Source: Vescimonas sanitatis (GTDB taxonomy: Bacteria; Bacillota; Clostridia; Oscillospirales; Oscillospiraceae). From it: 64,000 bases of DNA. The notes below the pieces were generated by a model. It made no database searches. It was not told the origin of the DNA and was given only the letters and a program-made list of their open reading frames with translations. Position numbers and translations under genes: made by a program. The stretch lies in NCBI RefSeq assembly GCF_049060325.1, contig NZ_JBMGPW010000001.1, forward strand, positions 310,001 through 374,000, in the 5' to 3' direction. Below are positions 39,701 through 48,787 of the stretch, one piece after another; positions within the stretch are counted from its first letter, which is position 1, and the number at the start of each line of letters is the position of its first letter.

Positions 39701-40964
39701 TTCCGTTCTTCCCCTTAATGTCGTCCCAGTACCGCTTGGCGGCCTGCTCGGTCTTGTTTTCGCCGTACGCATAGTAATGCGTATCCCCCAAGGACTCCGG
39801 CAGATAGCGCTGCTGCACATAGTGGTCCGGGTAATTGTGGGGGTACTTATAGGCGGGGGCTTTGTCCGCGCCGGCACTGTCAGCGTGGACGTTTTTCAGG
39901 TGCCGGGGGATGTCACCCACCGCGCCGCGCTGAATATCCTCCATAGCGGCGATGATAGCGTTGTGGGCGCTGTTGGATTTGGGTGCGGTGGCCAGCAGCA
40001 CCGCCGCCTCGGCCAGGGGCAGCCGCGCCTCCGGCAGGCCCAGCTGCAGTGCCGCGTCCACGCAGCTTTTTGTGACGGTGATGGCCTGCGGGTACGCAAG
40101 GCCGATATCCTCCGCCGCGATGCACAGCAGACGACGGCAGGGAGAGATCACGTCGCCCGCCACCAGCAGACGGCCCAGGTAGTACACCGCCGCGTCCGGG
40201 TCGGAGCCGCGGATGGATTTGTGCAGGGCGGAGAGCAGGTCATAGTGGTCATCCCCCTCCCTGTCATACCGCATGGCGCTGCACTGGCTTAGCTGTAAAG
40301 CATCATCCCTTGTCACATATAATCCGCCATCCTTCGGCTTGGCGGAACGGTACAGCAGCTCCACGGCGTTGATGGCCTTTCGGACATCGCCGCCGCAGCC
40401 GGCGGCCACTGTGCGGGGCACATCCTCTTCCCAGGTAAAGGGCAGCTGGCTCCTCTCCTGCTCGATACGCAGGCCCCGTTCCACGGCGGGGATGGTATCC
40501 TCCACCGACAGAGGCTTAAATTCAAAAACCGTGCTGCGGGACAGGAGTGCGTTGTAGATATAGAAATACGGGTTCTCTGTGGTAGAGGCGATCAGGGTGA
40601 TCTTGCCGTTTTCCAGAAATTCCAGCAGGCTCTGCTGCTGCTTCTTGTTGAAATACTGTATCTCATCCAGGTACAGCAGGATACCGTTTGGCGCCATCAT
40701 GGTGTCCACATCCGCCATGACATTCTTCACATCCTGGAGGGATGCGGTGGTGGCGTTTAGGGTGTACAGCGCCTTTTTCGCCTGCCTGGCGATAATGTTG
40801 GCCACGGTGGTCTTTCCGGTGCCGGAGGGACCGTAGAAAATGAGGTTGGCATCGGTGCCGTTCTCGATCAGGCGGCGCAGCAGCGCCCCCTCGCCCAGCA
40901 GGTGCTTCTGTCCGGCCACATCGTCAAGAGTCTGGGGCCGTATCTCGTCTGCCAGCGGACGCAT
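39681..40964 (-). CDS. rarA: Replication-associated recombination protein RarA (427 aa)
   Basis: RarA (MgsA) is an AAA+ ATPase that acts at stalled replication forks. Visible are the N-terminal MRPLADEIRPQTLDDVAGQ, Walker A GPSGTGKTT at about residues 45-53, Walker B LYLDEIQYF at about 97-105, sensor STTENPYF, and the C-terminal MgsA domain with KSNSAHNAI and HLKNVHAD. Length is normal. Confidence 0.95.
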   Translation of the reverse strand: MRPLADEIRPQTLDDVAGQKHLLGEGALLRRLIENGTDANLIFYGPSGTGKTTVANIIARQAKKALYTLNATTASLQDVKNVMADVDTMMAPNGILLYLDEIQYFNKKQQQSLLEFLENGKITLIASTTENPYFYIYNALLSRSTVFEFKPLSVEDTIPAVERGLRIEQERSQLPFTWEEDVPRTVAAGCGGDVRKAINAVELLYRSAKPKDGGLYVTRDDALQLSQCSAMRYDREGDDHYDLLSALHKSIRGSDPDAAVYYLGRLLVAGDVISPCRRLLCIAAEDIGLAYPQAITVTKSCVDAALQLGLPEARLPLAEAAVLLATAPKSNSAHNAIIAAMEDIQRGAVGDIPRHLKNVHADSAGADKAPAYKYPHNYPDHYVQQRYLPESLGDTHYYAYGENKTEQAAKRYWDDIKGKNGNGPAVT

Positions 40965-41016
40965 AGCGGCACCGCCTCCCTTCTGTGGAAAATCTTATGA
41001 AACAGTATAGCACAGA

Positions 41017-41045
41017 TTGCCTTTTTCTGCAACCTCTGTTACAAT
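41017..41045 (+). promoter_or_regulatory. Promoter of nth
   Basis: TTGCCT and TACAAT with a 17-bp spacer, 20 bases before the nth start codon. Confidence 0.65.
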
Positions 41046-41064
41046 TGGGATGAGGTGATGTCGC

Positions 41065-41706
41065 ATGAAGTCGAAGGAACAGGTCGGCGCCATTATCGCG
41101 GCGCTGAAGACGCTGTACCCGGACGCGCTGTGTTCGCTGGACTATGAGAAGGACTATGAGCTGCTGTTCTCCGTGCGTCTGGCAGCGCAGTGCACCGACG
41201 CGCGGGTCAATCTGGTGACGCCGGCACTGTTTGCCCGCTATCCCACGCTGGAGGCCATTGCCGCCGCCGATGTGGACGAGGTGGGTACATATATCCAGTC
41301 CTGCGGCTTCTGGCGGGCCAAGGCCCGGGACATCGTTGGCTCCGCGAAAATGCTGGTGGAGCGCTTCGGCGGAAAGGTCCCGGACAACATGGAGGACCTG
41401 CTCTCACTGCCCGGTGTGGGGCGCAAGACCGCCAATCTGATCCTGGGCGATATCTACGGAAAGGACGGCTATGTCTGCGACACCCACTGCATCCGCATCA
41501 CCGGACGGCTGGGACTGACGGACGGCAGCAAGGACCCGCTGAAGGTGGAGCAGCAGCTGCGAAAGGTCATTCCCCCGGAGGAGGCCAACAACTTCTGCCA
41601 CCGGATGGTGCTCCATGGCCGCGCGCTGTGTATGGCACGGAAGCCGGACTGTGAAAATTGCGCCCTGCGGGCGCTGTGTGACTATGGCAGCACCGCAGAA
41701 CGATAG
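41065..41706 (+). CDS. nth: Endonuclease III (213 aa)
   Basis: The enzyme removes oxidised pyrimidines and cuts the abasic site. The helix-hairpin-helix with the catalytic lysine is seen in LPGVGRKTANLILG, the catalytic aspartate in VCDTHCIRI, and the [4Fe-4S] cluster site as CMARKPDCENCALRALC near the C-terminus. The length is typical. Confidence 0.95.
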   Translation: MKSKEQVGAIIAALKTLYPDALCSLDYEKDYELLFSVRLAAQCTDARVNLVTPALFARYPTLEAIAAADVDEVGTYIQSCGFWRAKARDIVGSAKMLVERFGGKVPDNMEDLLSLPGVGRKTANLILGDIYGKDGYVCDTHCIRITGRLGLTDGSKDPLKVEQQLRKVIPPEEANNFCHRMVLHGRALCMARKPDCENCALRALCDYGSTAER

Positions 41707-41718
41707 ATGACAGAAGGC

Positions 41719-41742
41719 GCCCCGCGCCAAACGGCGCGGGGC
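41719..41742. terminator. Terminator between nth and ispA
   Basis: A perfect 10-bp GC stem (41719-41728 with 41733-41742, loop AAAC) lies between convergent genes, followed by ATTTAT. Confidence 0.75.
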
Positions 41743-41770
41743 ATTTATCTGCATTAACTGTAAGGTGATA

Positions 41771-42640
41771 TTACTTTACACGATTTACCATGTGGTCGGC
41801 AAGCTCCAGCAAAAACGAATTATCGGGCCAGGCGGCAATAGCGGCCTTGGCTCGCGCGGTGTATTGCTCCACGTCGCGCTGGCACTGCTCCAGGCCCTTC
41901 ACATCCACCAGCGTGACCTTGCCCTCCGCCTTGTCAGAGCCGATGGGCTTACCGAACACCTCCTGTGCGCCTGTCACATCCAGGATATCGTCACGGAGCT
42001 GGAAGGCCAGGCCAAGGCCGTCGCCGAATTCACGGGCCTGACGGCGCTTGTCGGCGTTCATTCCGGCGGCCACACAGCCCAGCTCCGCCGCGGCGGAGAT
42101 CATGGCGCAGGTCTTGAGACGGTCCAGCTGGGTCAGGCCGGCTTCCTCGCGGACGTCGCAGAGGGTGTCCAGCACCTGTCCGGCCACCATGCCGTCGGCA
42201 CCGGCGGCCCGGGCCAGGACCTCGACCGCCGCGATACGGCTTTCGGCGGGCAGTCCCGTCGCCTGGGCAATGAGACGAAAGGCCTCGGGCTGGAGGGCAT
42301 CGCCGGCCAGAATGGCCAGCGTCTCGCCGTAGACCTTGTGGTTGGTGGGCTTGCCACGGCGCAGATCGTCGTCGTCCATGCAGGGCAGGTCGTCGTGGAT
42401 AAGGGAATAGTTGTGCACCAGCTCCAGCGCGCAGGCATAGGGCAGCGCCAGGCGCCAGTCGATACCGCCCAGACGGGCAAATTCCAGCGTCAGCACCGGG
42501 CGGATACGTTTGCCGCCGGAGAGCACGCTGTACCGCATGGCATCGTAGAGACGGTCATAGGGGGCGCTGCCGGCAAAGAGTGTGGAAAGGTAGTCCTCTA
42601 CCGCCGCGCGGTACTGCTCATAGTGTCTTTCGTAGTCCAT
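41771..42640 (-). CDS. ispA: Polyprenyl synthetase, farnesyl/geranyl diphosphate type (289 aa)
   Basis: It condenses isopentenyl diphosphate with allylic diphosphates. The first Asp-rich motif is in IHDDLPCMDDDDLRRGKPT, and the second is DDILDV. GGKRIRP near residue 40 binds diphosphate. Length and motifs fit IspA. It lies four bases from xseB, as in many Firmicutes. Confidence 0.93.
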   Translation of the reverse strand: MDYERHYEQYRAAVEDYLSTLFAGSAPYDRLYDAMRYSVLSGGKRIRPVLTLEFARLGGIDWRLALPYACALELVHNYSLIHDDLPCMDDDDLRRGKPTNHKVYGETLAILAGDALQPEAFRLIAQATGLPAESRIAAVEVLARAAGADGMVAGQVLDTLCDVREEAGLTQLDRLKTCAMISAAAELGCVAAGMNADKRRQAREFGDGLGLAFQLRDDILDVTGAQEVFGKPIGSDKAEGKVTLVDVKGLEQCQRDVEQYTARAKAAIAAWPDNSFLLELADHMVNRVK

Positions 42641-42643
42641 GGC

Positions 42644-42874
42644 TCAATCCTCCGCAGCAAAATCATGCTCCACCGGCGCGTCATCGGGGCCCTTGGACAG
42701 CTTGACCACCTTCTGCTCGGCGGTGTCCAGCTCCTTGCGGCAGGCGTTCACCAGCTTGGTGCCCTCCTCAAACAGCGCCATGCTGTCGCCCAGCGTGGCA
42801 TCGCCCCTTTCCAGCAGGGAGACGATCTCCTCCAGCCGGGACATATTCTCCTCAAACGTCTTTTTTGCTGCCAT
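42644..42874 (-). CDS. xseB: Exodeoxyribonuclease VII small subunit (76 aa)
   Basis: The sequence TFEENMSRLEEIVSLLERGDATLGDSMALFEEGTKL, a helical hairpin, is the standard small subunit. It overlaps the xseA 3' end by 23 bases. Confidence 0.93.
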   Translation of the reverse strand: MAAKKTFEENMSRLEEIVSLLERGDATLGDSMALFEEGTKLVNACRKELDTAEQKVVKLSKGPDDAPVEHDFAAED

Positions 42875-44090
42875 GTTCGTTCTCCTTTTCCTTTACTTGG
42901 CACCGCAGGGTGCCGTCGGCCAGCCGCAGGCGCAGGGTCTCCCCTATCCGCGCCTGATCGGCGCTGCGGAGCACCGTGCCGTCCGGCCGCTGGGCCAGTG
43001 CGTAGCCGCGGCCCAGGACCTTCAATGGGCTGAGGGCATCCAGCGACGCGGCCAGCGCGCCGAAGCGGCGGTTTTGGACATCTGTCACCACACGCATGGC
43101 GGCACAGAGCCGGTGGGTCATATGGTCCACATCCTGGCGGCGGTCCGCCAGGTAAGCGGTCGGGTCCGTGAGGACGCGTTTTTTCGACAGGGACTCTAAA
43201 CGGTGGGAATGGGCGGCGATATCGCGGCGTATCGACTGTGTCATGCGGGAATGGGCGGCATCCAGCGTCCGCAGCAGCTCGGCCATGTCCGGCACGGCGA
43301 TCTCGGCAGCGTTGGAGGGCGTGGAGGCCCGCCGGTCCGCTACGAAGTCGCTGATGGCCACGTCCGGCTCGTGGCCCACCGCCGAGATGACGGGAATATC
43401 CGAGTCGTAGATGGCGCGGGCCACGCGCTCGTCGTTAAAGGCCCACAGGTCCTCCAGCGAACCGCCGCCGCGGCCGGTGATGAGCACATCGGCCAGGCTG
43501 CGGGCGTTGGCGTAACGGATGGCTCCGGCGATCTCCGCCGGGGCCTCAGTTCCCTGCACGCGAACGGGCAGCAGAAGGACCTTGGCGATGGGATAGCGGC
43601 GGCGGAGGATGCGGATCATGTCGTGGACCGCCGCGCCTGCCGGGGAGGTGACGATGGCGATGCGCCGGGGATATGGCGGCAGGGGCTTTTTATGGGTCTC
43701 GTCAAACAGGCCCTCCTTCCGCAGCTTTTCCTTCAGCTGCTCAAAGGCCACACTCAGGTCGCCGGCGCCCTCGGGCGTCAGGCCGGTGCAGTACAGCTGG
43801 TAGGCGCCGTCGCGGGGATAGACGCTGATACGGCCGGAGGCGATGACCTGCATACCGTTTTCCGGGCGGAAGCGCAGGCGCGCGGCGCTGCCCCTGAACA
43901 TGACGCACTTCAGACTGCACTGGCTGTCCTTCAGCGTAAAGTAGTGATGGCCGGAGGGGTATACCTTATAGTTGGAGAGCTCGCCCCGCAGCAGGACCTC
44001 CTGCAATGGCGGCACGTTATCCAGCAGGTCCTTGATAAACTGGTTGACCTCGGACACCGTGAAAATATACTGGCCCGACGTGGCGATCAC
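42852..44090 (-). CDS. xseA: Exodeoxyribonuclease VII large subunit (about 412 aa)
   Basis: The N-terminal OB-fold is seen in FTVSEVNQFIKDLLDNVPPLQEVLLRGELSNYK, and the catalytic part has TSPAGAAVHDMI, GRGGGSLEDLWAFN and ISAVGHEPD. The start is uncertain: the frame is open farther upstream, but the upstream codons lie within the nusB end and do not look like protein. GTG at 44090 gives the expected beginning, although AAAGGAG lies very close to it. Confidence 0.88.
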   Translation of the reverse strand: MIATSGQYIFTVSEVNQFIKDLLDNVPPLQEVLLRGELSNYKVYPSGHHYFTLKDSQCSLKCVMFRGSAARLRFRPENGMQVIASGRISVYPRDGAYQLYCTGLTPEGAGDLSVAFEQLKEKLRKEGLFDETHKKPLPPYPRRIAIVTSPAGAAVHDMIRILRRRYPIAKVLLLPVRVQGTEAPAEIAGAIRYANARSLADVLITGRGGGSLEDLWAFNDERVARAIYDSDIPVISAVGHEPDVAISDFVADRRASTPSNAAEIAVPDMAELLRTLDAAHSRMTQSIRRDIAAHSHRLESLSKKRVLTDPTAYLADRRQDVDHMTHRLCAAMRVVTDVQNRRFGALAASLDALSPLKVLGRGYALAQRPDGTVLRSADQARIGETLRLRLADGTLRCQVKEKENEHGSKKDV

Positions 44091-44151
44091 TCCTTTCTGT
44101 ATGCGACCTGAAAAGGCAGAGCCCTCACGCTCTGCCTTTCGTATGCGGTTT

Positions 44152-44607
44152 TCAGTCCTTTTCCTTGACCTCGCCCCGGGCGAAGCTGCCCAGAATACCG
44201 TTGATGAATTTGGCAACCTCGGGCGTTTCGTACTTCTTGGCGATCGTCACCGCCTCGCTGATGGCGGCGCCCTGCGGAATGTCCGCCATGTAGAGTATCT
44301 CGTACATGGCCACACGCATGATGGCGGATGCTACCAGTGAAATGCGCTCAAATCGCCAGCCCCGGGCGTACTTTTCAATGTCGGCGTCCAGCTCAGCGGC
44401 GTGCTCCGCCACACCGGAGACCAGGCGGCGGATATACGCCTCCTGCTTGGTGTTGGGCCGGTCGGCGTAGAGGTCATCCTCTGCCGCCAGCTCGGCAAAG
44501 CGTTCATCGCTGAGCTGCTGGTCCAGAAACTCCTCCACCGGCAGTTCGGTGAAGCTCAGCTGGTACGCCAAGTGTATGGCGATCTCCCGTGCGGTGCTGC
44601 GTGTCAT
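44152..44607 (-). CDS. nusB: Transcription antitermination factor NusB (151 aa)
   Basis: NusB binds boxA RNA with NusE and helps rRNA transcription. The protein is all-helical with AREIAIHLAYQLSF at the start and the conserved end AISEAVTIAKKYETPEVAKFINGILG. It stands between the asp23-like gene and xseA, the common Firmicute order. Confidence 0.93.
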   Translation of the reverse strand: MTRSTAREIAIHLAYQLSFTELPVEEFLDQQLSDERFAELAAEDDLYADRPNTKQEAYIRRLVSGVAEHAAELDADIEKYARGWRFERISLVASAIMRVAMYEILYMADIPQGAAISEAVTIAKKYETPEVAKFINGILGSFARGEVKEKD

Positions 44608-44639
44608 AAGCGTTCGTCCTTTTCTCTCTCGTCTGTTGT

Positions 44640-44999
44640 TCAGTTGAAGCTGATGCCGCCCACGTGGACGTTCACCGCCGCCACCTTGAAGCCGGTCATA
44701 CCCTCCAGCGCGGTATGCACATTCTTCTGGACCTTTTTGGCCACATCGCTGATGGCGCAGCCGTAACGCACCGCAACAAAAATGCCCACAACGATCTGCT
44801 CGCCGTCCAGTTCAACACGGACGCCCTTGCAGGTCATTTTTTTACCGCCCATCAGGTCGGATACGTTGGCGCTCATCAGAGCGCTGACGCCGTCCACCTC
44901 CAAGGCTGTGGTACTGGCAATGGAGGCCAGCACATCCTCTGAGATCTGGATGCTACCGTCATCCTCCTGGTGGATCATATATTCCTTATTTTCAGCCAT
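44640..44999 (-). CDS. Asp23/Gls24 family envelope stress protein (119 aa)
   Basis: The sequence SEDVLASIASTTALEVDGVSAL and the C-terminal VQKNVHTALEGMTGFKVAAVNVHVGGI are characteristic of the Asp23 family. These proteins localise near the membrane and respond to envelope stress. The member before nusB is very common in Clostridia. Confidence 0.9.
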   Translation of the reverse strand: MAENKEYMIHQEDDGSIQISEDVLASIASTTALEVDGVSALMSANVSDLMGGKKMTCKGVRVELDGEQIVVGIFVAVRYGCAISDVAKKVQKNVHTALEGMTGFKVAAVNVHVGGISFN

Positions 45000-45085
45000 G
45001 GTCTGTTTGTCTCCTCACAGTTGTCATTGGTACTCAGCTAATTGCAGTATAGGATTATACCATTTTTTACGGGGAAATACAACAC

Positions 45086-45634
45086 CTATTTTGCACCGGA
45101 CGTTCCCGCTTCCATGATCTTGATCTGGCCGGGAGTGTAGGATGTCTCCGCGATGACGATATCCTTGATCTTCGCTACGTCCTCCGCCTCCAGACCGTCG
45201 GGCGCCGATACCACCACGCTGATGGAGTCCGCGCCCATAAAGGCCACGCAGTCGGCATAGCCTTTTGCCACCACCAGGTTCTCGATCTGTGTCTCCGCCA
45301 CGGTGTAGCCCGCCAGCACCTGAAGCGTCTCGGATGCCTCGTTGGCTACCTCCTCTGAGGCGTTCTCCTCGCCCTTGGCCTCCTCCAGCATACTGATGGC
45401 GGTATCGCGGGCCTGCTTGCGGCTGAGCCGGGCAGTGGAGAAATAGTCGTCTCCAGCGGTATCCGCAGTATCCGCCTGTGCCTCCGCAGTCTCGCCATTG
45501 ACCAGCGTGGACTGGCCAAGCACCTTGGAGGTATCCGCCACATCCCCGGCATAGCGCCAGTTCAAATACACCGATGTACCCACCAGCACCACCACGGCCG
45601 CCGCTACGGCGCGGCGCTTCCATACCTGCTTCAT
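45086..45634 (-). CDS. spoIIIAH: Stage III sporulation protein AH (182 aa)
   Basis: SpoIIIAH in the mother-cell membrane pairs with forespore SpoIIQ to form the feeding channel. One transmembrane helix (residues 9-25) is followed by a YscJ/FliF-like domain (about 80-180) with SKQARD-like helices and a VVVSAP strand. The start at 45634 (MKQVWKRRA) is preferred, with GGGAGG upstream. It is the last gene of the spoIIIA operon. Confidence 0.9.
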   Translation of the reverse strand: MKQVWKRRAVAAAVVVLVGTSVYLNWRYAGDVADTSKVLGQSTLVNGETAEAQADTADTAGDDYFSTARLSRKQARDTAISMLEEAKGEENASEEVANEASETLQVLAGYTVAETQIENLVVAKGYADCVAFMGADSISVVVSAPDGLEAEDVAKIKDIVIAETSYTPGQIKIMEAGTSGAK

Positions 45635-45657
45635 ACTGTCGTTCCTCCCATTTATTG

Positions 45658-46158
45658 TTACTGTTTCCATTGGACTACCGATATCTTATCGCTGCTGAGT
45701 CCTGTCAGCACAGACACCGTCTCCAGCACCCGCAGGCGCACACGGCTGTCGCCTGCCCCCTGACAGACCACCACCGCCCCCTGATAGGTGGGGTACAGCC
45801 GCCGGGTGACCACGACCTCCTGCTTGCCGCTGCCGCGGTTCACCGTCAGGACCTGACTGTCCTGCCGCACATCGCCGCCGCTGCCCAGAGTGGCGCTGCT
45901 ATCCTCCGCCAGCGACAACGTTTCACCGCTGTGCAGCGTCAGCATCACCTGCACCCGACCCACGCCGTCCATGGCGGACAGCACCTCCGCCATACGGCGC
46001 TCCGTCGCCTCCAAAGAGAAGGACATCTCCTCCCCTGCCGTGTCGGCGGCTTCGATCTCCTGCTTACCGGCGGGCAGCAGCATCAACACCACGCCGGCCA
46101 GAGCCACCAGCACCGCGAAGCGGTATTTATTCAGTATATCTTTCAGCTTTTCCATCAT
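45658..46158 (-). CDS. spoIIIAG: Stage III sporulation protein AG (166 aa)
   Basis: It forms the large ring of the SpoIIIA-SpoIIQ complex. It has a transmembrane segment at residues 14-30 and a ring-building domain with the pattern GVGRVQVMLTL, and ends in TGLSSDKISVVQWK. The start overlaps the spoIIIAF stop by four bases. Confidence 0.9.
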   Translation of the reverse strand: MMEKLKDILNKYRFAVLVALAGVVLMLLPAGKQEIEAADTAGEEMSFSLEATERRMAEVLSAMDGVGRVQVMLTLHSGETLSLAEDSSATLGSGGDVRQDSQVLTVNRGSGKQEVVVTRRLYPTYQGAVVVCQGAGDSRVRLRVLETVSVLTGLSSDKISVVQWKQ

Positions 46159-46634
46159 TCGTCTGCCTCACGCCAATACTGGTGCGCATCGTCAATGGCC
46201 AGTTCCGTGCTGAGCCACGCGGACAGCGCCTCGTCCTTGGGAATGTCCAGCGTCACGGCGCTGGGCCAGGGCACGCCATCGCGGTCCTCCATCTCTACCC
46301 GCGGGGTACATGTGATGCCCAGGTCATCTCCCTTGCTGGCAATATATGCGGCGGTCTTGTCCGCTATGAGCGCGGCGAATTCCGCGTCGCCGGATCGGCG
46401 ATATTCCTCTGTCAACGCCTGGATCTGCTGCCGATAGTCCTCATAGCGGAGGGCCAGCTCGGTCAGGTCCAGGCCCAGCAGCGGCCGGACGATGACCAGC
46501 AGCAGTGCCATGCCGCCCACGGTGTGGGCCACCGCCTTCATACGCCCACGGGGCAGCAGGGCGTAGAGTATCCCAACGATCATGCCCGCCGCGATGACGC
46601 CGAGAAGCCAGGTACGCAGGGTTTCCGCGATCAT
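46155..46634 (-). CDS. spoIIIAF: Stage III sporulation protein AF (159 aa)
   Basis: Two N-terminal transmembrane helices (about 8-28 and 36-55) are followed by a soluble domain, as usual for SpoIIIAF. It overlaps both neighbours by four bases, a sign of translational coupling through the operon. Confidence 0.88.
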   Translation of the reverse strand: MIAETLRTWLLGVIAAGMIVGILYALLPRGRMKAVAHTVGGMALLLVIVRPLLGLDLTELALRYEDYRQQIQALTEEYRRSGDAEFAALIADKTAAYIASKGDDLGITCTPRVEMEDRDGVPWPSAVTLDIPKDEALSAWLSTELAIDDAHQYWREADE

Positions 46635-47713
46635 GTACTCACCACCGATACAGAAGAGATTATGGAGATCAGCAGGGCCAGCGCACAGCTGCCGGTCATG
46701 CCCAGCATCAGGCCGAAGGCGGAGCCCAGCGCGTCGATCAGGTCCGCCAGGGGCTCCTGGGTCACGGTGCCCGCCAGAAACGCCGCCAGCTTATACAGCA
46801 GGTACTGCACGGCCATGGTGATAAAGGGCGTCAGGCAGATGGCCAGCACTGCCAGCAGGCCGAATACGCCGATGGCGCCCTTCAGCATCCCGGCACCGGC
46901 CAGCACCGTGCCGGCGGCATCGGAGATGATGGAGCCCACCACCGGCACCGCTGTGGCGATGGCGGTGCGCGTCAACTGGGTAGACAGGGCGTCCGCCGCG
47001 GAGGTGGTCGCACCGGTCACCGACAGGAAGCCGGTAAAGACCAGCATCAGGGCCGTCAGTGCCCAGGCGGCGCACTTGCGAAGGCCCTGACCGATCTTTT
47101 GCAGACTGTGGCCGGGAACCACGGCGTCCGCGGCGGCAGCAGCAATGCAGGCGTACAGCAGCGGCAGCAGTACCTGACGGATAAGGCTGATGAGCAGATC
47201 GGTGAAGAACACCGTGGCCACCTGCCTGGCACCGGCGGTGATATAGCCGCCGCCGGCGGCCACGGCGGCGGACAGGGTGGGCAGCAGTGCCTTGGAGAAC
47301 ACCTCCAGCTGGGACATAGTCTCCACACCCAGGCCCATCATCCGGCGGAAGTCGCCCGCCGCCACAAGGGTGATGGCCAGCGCTCCCGCCACGGAGACAT
47401 AGCGGGGAACGCAGGGACTGTCTGCCGCCGCAAGGCAGCTCCCCGCCAGACTGCACAGCAGCACCACGCCCAGCAGCAGGGCCGCACCGGAGGCCTGGGT
47501 CTCCAGCGCTGTGCGGACATAGGCGCAGGCGCTGTGCCACAGATCGCCCAGACCCTGCCACAGTGTCTCGTGGGAGGCGGAGGCGTCCATTTCCGGCAGG
47601 ATATCCGCCGCCTCCGGCGGGACGGCGTCCTTCACGGAGTCGGGCAGTTCGGCAGCCCAGGCACAGTCCAGACACAGAAGAAGCAGTGTCAGACAGAACA
47701 GGACTTTTTTCAT
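46631..47713 (-). CDS. spoIIIAE: Stage III sporulation protein AE (360 aa)
   Basis: The start ATG at 47713 overlaps the spoIIIAD stop (ATGA). A signal-like N-terminus (MKKVLFCLTLLLLCLDCAWA) is followed by a polar region and about seven transmembrane helices. A longer open frame upstream lies over spoIIIAD in another frame and is not coding. The protein is one of the membrane components of the feeding-tube export complex. Confidence 0.9.
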   Translation of the reverse strand: MKKVLFCLTLLLLCLDCAWAAELPDSVKDAVPPEAADILPEMDASASHETLWQGLGDLWHSACAYVRTALETQASGAALLLGVVLLCSLAGSCLAAADSPCVPRYVSVAGALAITLVAAGDFRRMMGLGVETMSQLEVFSKALLPTLSAAVAAGGGYITAGARQVATVFFTDLLISLIRQVLLPLLYACIAAAAADAVVPGHSLQKIGQGLRKCAAWALTALMLVFTGFLSVTGATTSAADALSTQLTRTAIATAVPVVGSIISDAAGTVLAGAGMLKGAIGVFGLLAVLAICLTPFITMAVQYLLYKLAAFLAGTVTQEPLADLIDALGSAFGLMLGMTGSCALALLISIISSVSVVST

Positions 47714-48096
47714 AGCAGTGACTCCAACAGGTCCCAGACAGCGCGGAACAGCGGCAGGGACACCACGATGGCCGCCACGGCACCGGCAGTCTCCAGCACG
47801 GAAGCGAGGGCGCCCTCGCCGGCATCCCGGCACAGGTCGGAGCCTGTCCGGCAGATCAGGGCGATGCAGACCGTTTTCAGCAGCGGCTGAAACAGCTGCT
47901 CCGGCAGCTGACCCCAGGCCGAGGCCTCTTCCCAGAAATCCCGGAGCTGACCCAGCGGCTCCAGCAGCAGGGCGACCGCCACGCCGCAGACAGCCAGGAC
48001 AAGCAGCAGCGCCAGCTCTCCCCCGCCGCGGCGCAGCAGCACCGCCAGCAGGGCCCCCAGCAGGCACAGCGCCGCCAATCGCAGTACCGTATCCAT
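47710..48096 (-). CDS. spoIIIAD: Stage III sporulation protein AD (128 aa)
   Basis: A small membrane protein with three to four hydrophobic helices and the conserved ALICRTGSDLCRDAGEGALAS segment near residues 80-100. It is three bases after spoIIIAC and overlaps spoIIIAE. Confidence 0.9.
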   Translation of the reverse strand: MDTVLRLAALCLLGALLAVLLRRGGGELALLLVLAVCGVAVALLLEPLGQLRDFWEEASAWGQLPEQLFQPLLKTVCIALICRTGSDLCRDAGEGALASVLETAGAVAAIVVSLPLFRAVWDLLESLL

Positions 48097-48099
48097 GCG

Positions 48100-48294
48100 T
48101 CACAGGGAGAACAGGGTCTTTACCAGGTCGAACAGGTCACTGATCTGCTGCACCAGCATCATCAGCACCACGACCAGGCCCGCCAGCGTGGTCATCATGG
48201 CCTGCTCCTCCCGGCCGCTTCGCACCAGCAGCAAATTCAGCACCGCCACCAGGATACCGATGGCCGCTATTTTGAAAATCAGGTCAACATCCAT
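48100..48294 (-). CDS. spoIIIAC: Stage III sporulation protein AC (64 aa)
   Basis: The protein MDVDLIFKIAAIGILVAVLNL with two hydrophobic helices, and SGREEQAMMTTLAG between them, is the standard SpoIIIAC. Confidence 0.92.
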   Translation of the reverse strand: MDVDLIFKIAAIGILVAVLNLLLVRSGREEQAMMTTLAGLVVVLMMLVQQISDLFDLVKTLFSL

Positions 48295-48304
48295 TGTCTG
48301 TCCC

Positions 48305-48787
48305 TCACAGAAGTAAAATGATCATCAGTCCTGCACCGCACAGCGTGGCCGTGGTGGTCACGCTACGGCTGTGCCGATCCGCCTCGCGGCGCTTTTCGTA
48401 GAGCTGCTCAGCCTCCGCCCGGGCGCGGGCGATGGTGCTCTCCAGGCGCTGGGCATCGCCACTCCAGGAAATGCGGCAAAGCAGGTCACGGAGTTCTGCG
48501 TCTGAAAGCTGGTGAAAGGTATTCTCCCAAGCAAGCTGTAAAGTCATATCGCTTTGAACTTTGTCCCGTATCTGACGGAACCAGACACCGCAGTGCTCCC
48601 GGGTCTGCAGTGCCTCCAACAGCGCCAGGACCGGCGTGCGCTGCCAGCGGATGGCACTCTCCATCTCCCCCAGGGCGGCGGCAAAAGACCACAGCAGGTC
48701 GCGGCACCGGCGCTGGCGTGCGTAATAGCGCCGCAGGGCCAGAATGGCGGCGCTCAGTACCAGTACCGCACCGGCCGCCGTGGTCAC
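48305..48787 (-). CDS. spoIIIAB: Stage III sporulation protein AB (160 aa)
   Basis: It has an N-terminal and a C-terminal transmembrane helix with a helical middle (FAAALGEMESAIRWQRTPVLALLEAL), which is typical of SpoIIIAB. The start is GTG at 48787, inside the end of spoIIIAA (four-base overlap). Confidence 0.88.
   Translation of the reverse strand: MTTAAGAVLVLSAAILALRRYYARQRRCRDLLWSFAAALGEMESAIRWQRTPVLALLEALQTREHCGVWFRQIRDKVQSDMTLQLAWENTFHQLSDAELRDLLCRISWSGDAQRLESTIARARAEAEQLYEKRREADRHSRSVTTTATLCGAGLMIILLL

Noticed and set aside
46631..48103. A 490-codon frame for spoIIIAE with a long N-terminal extension
   Set aside because: The extension is in another frame over spoIIIAD and is Gly/Ala/Arg rich. 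The ATG at 47713 overlapping the spoIIIAD stop is the natural start.
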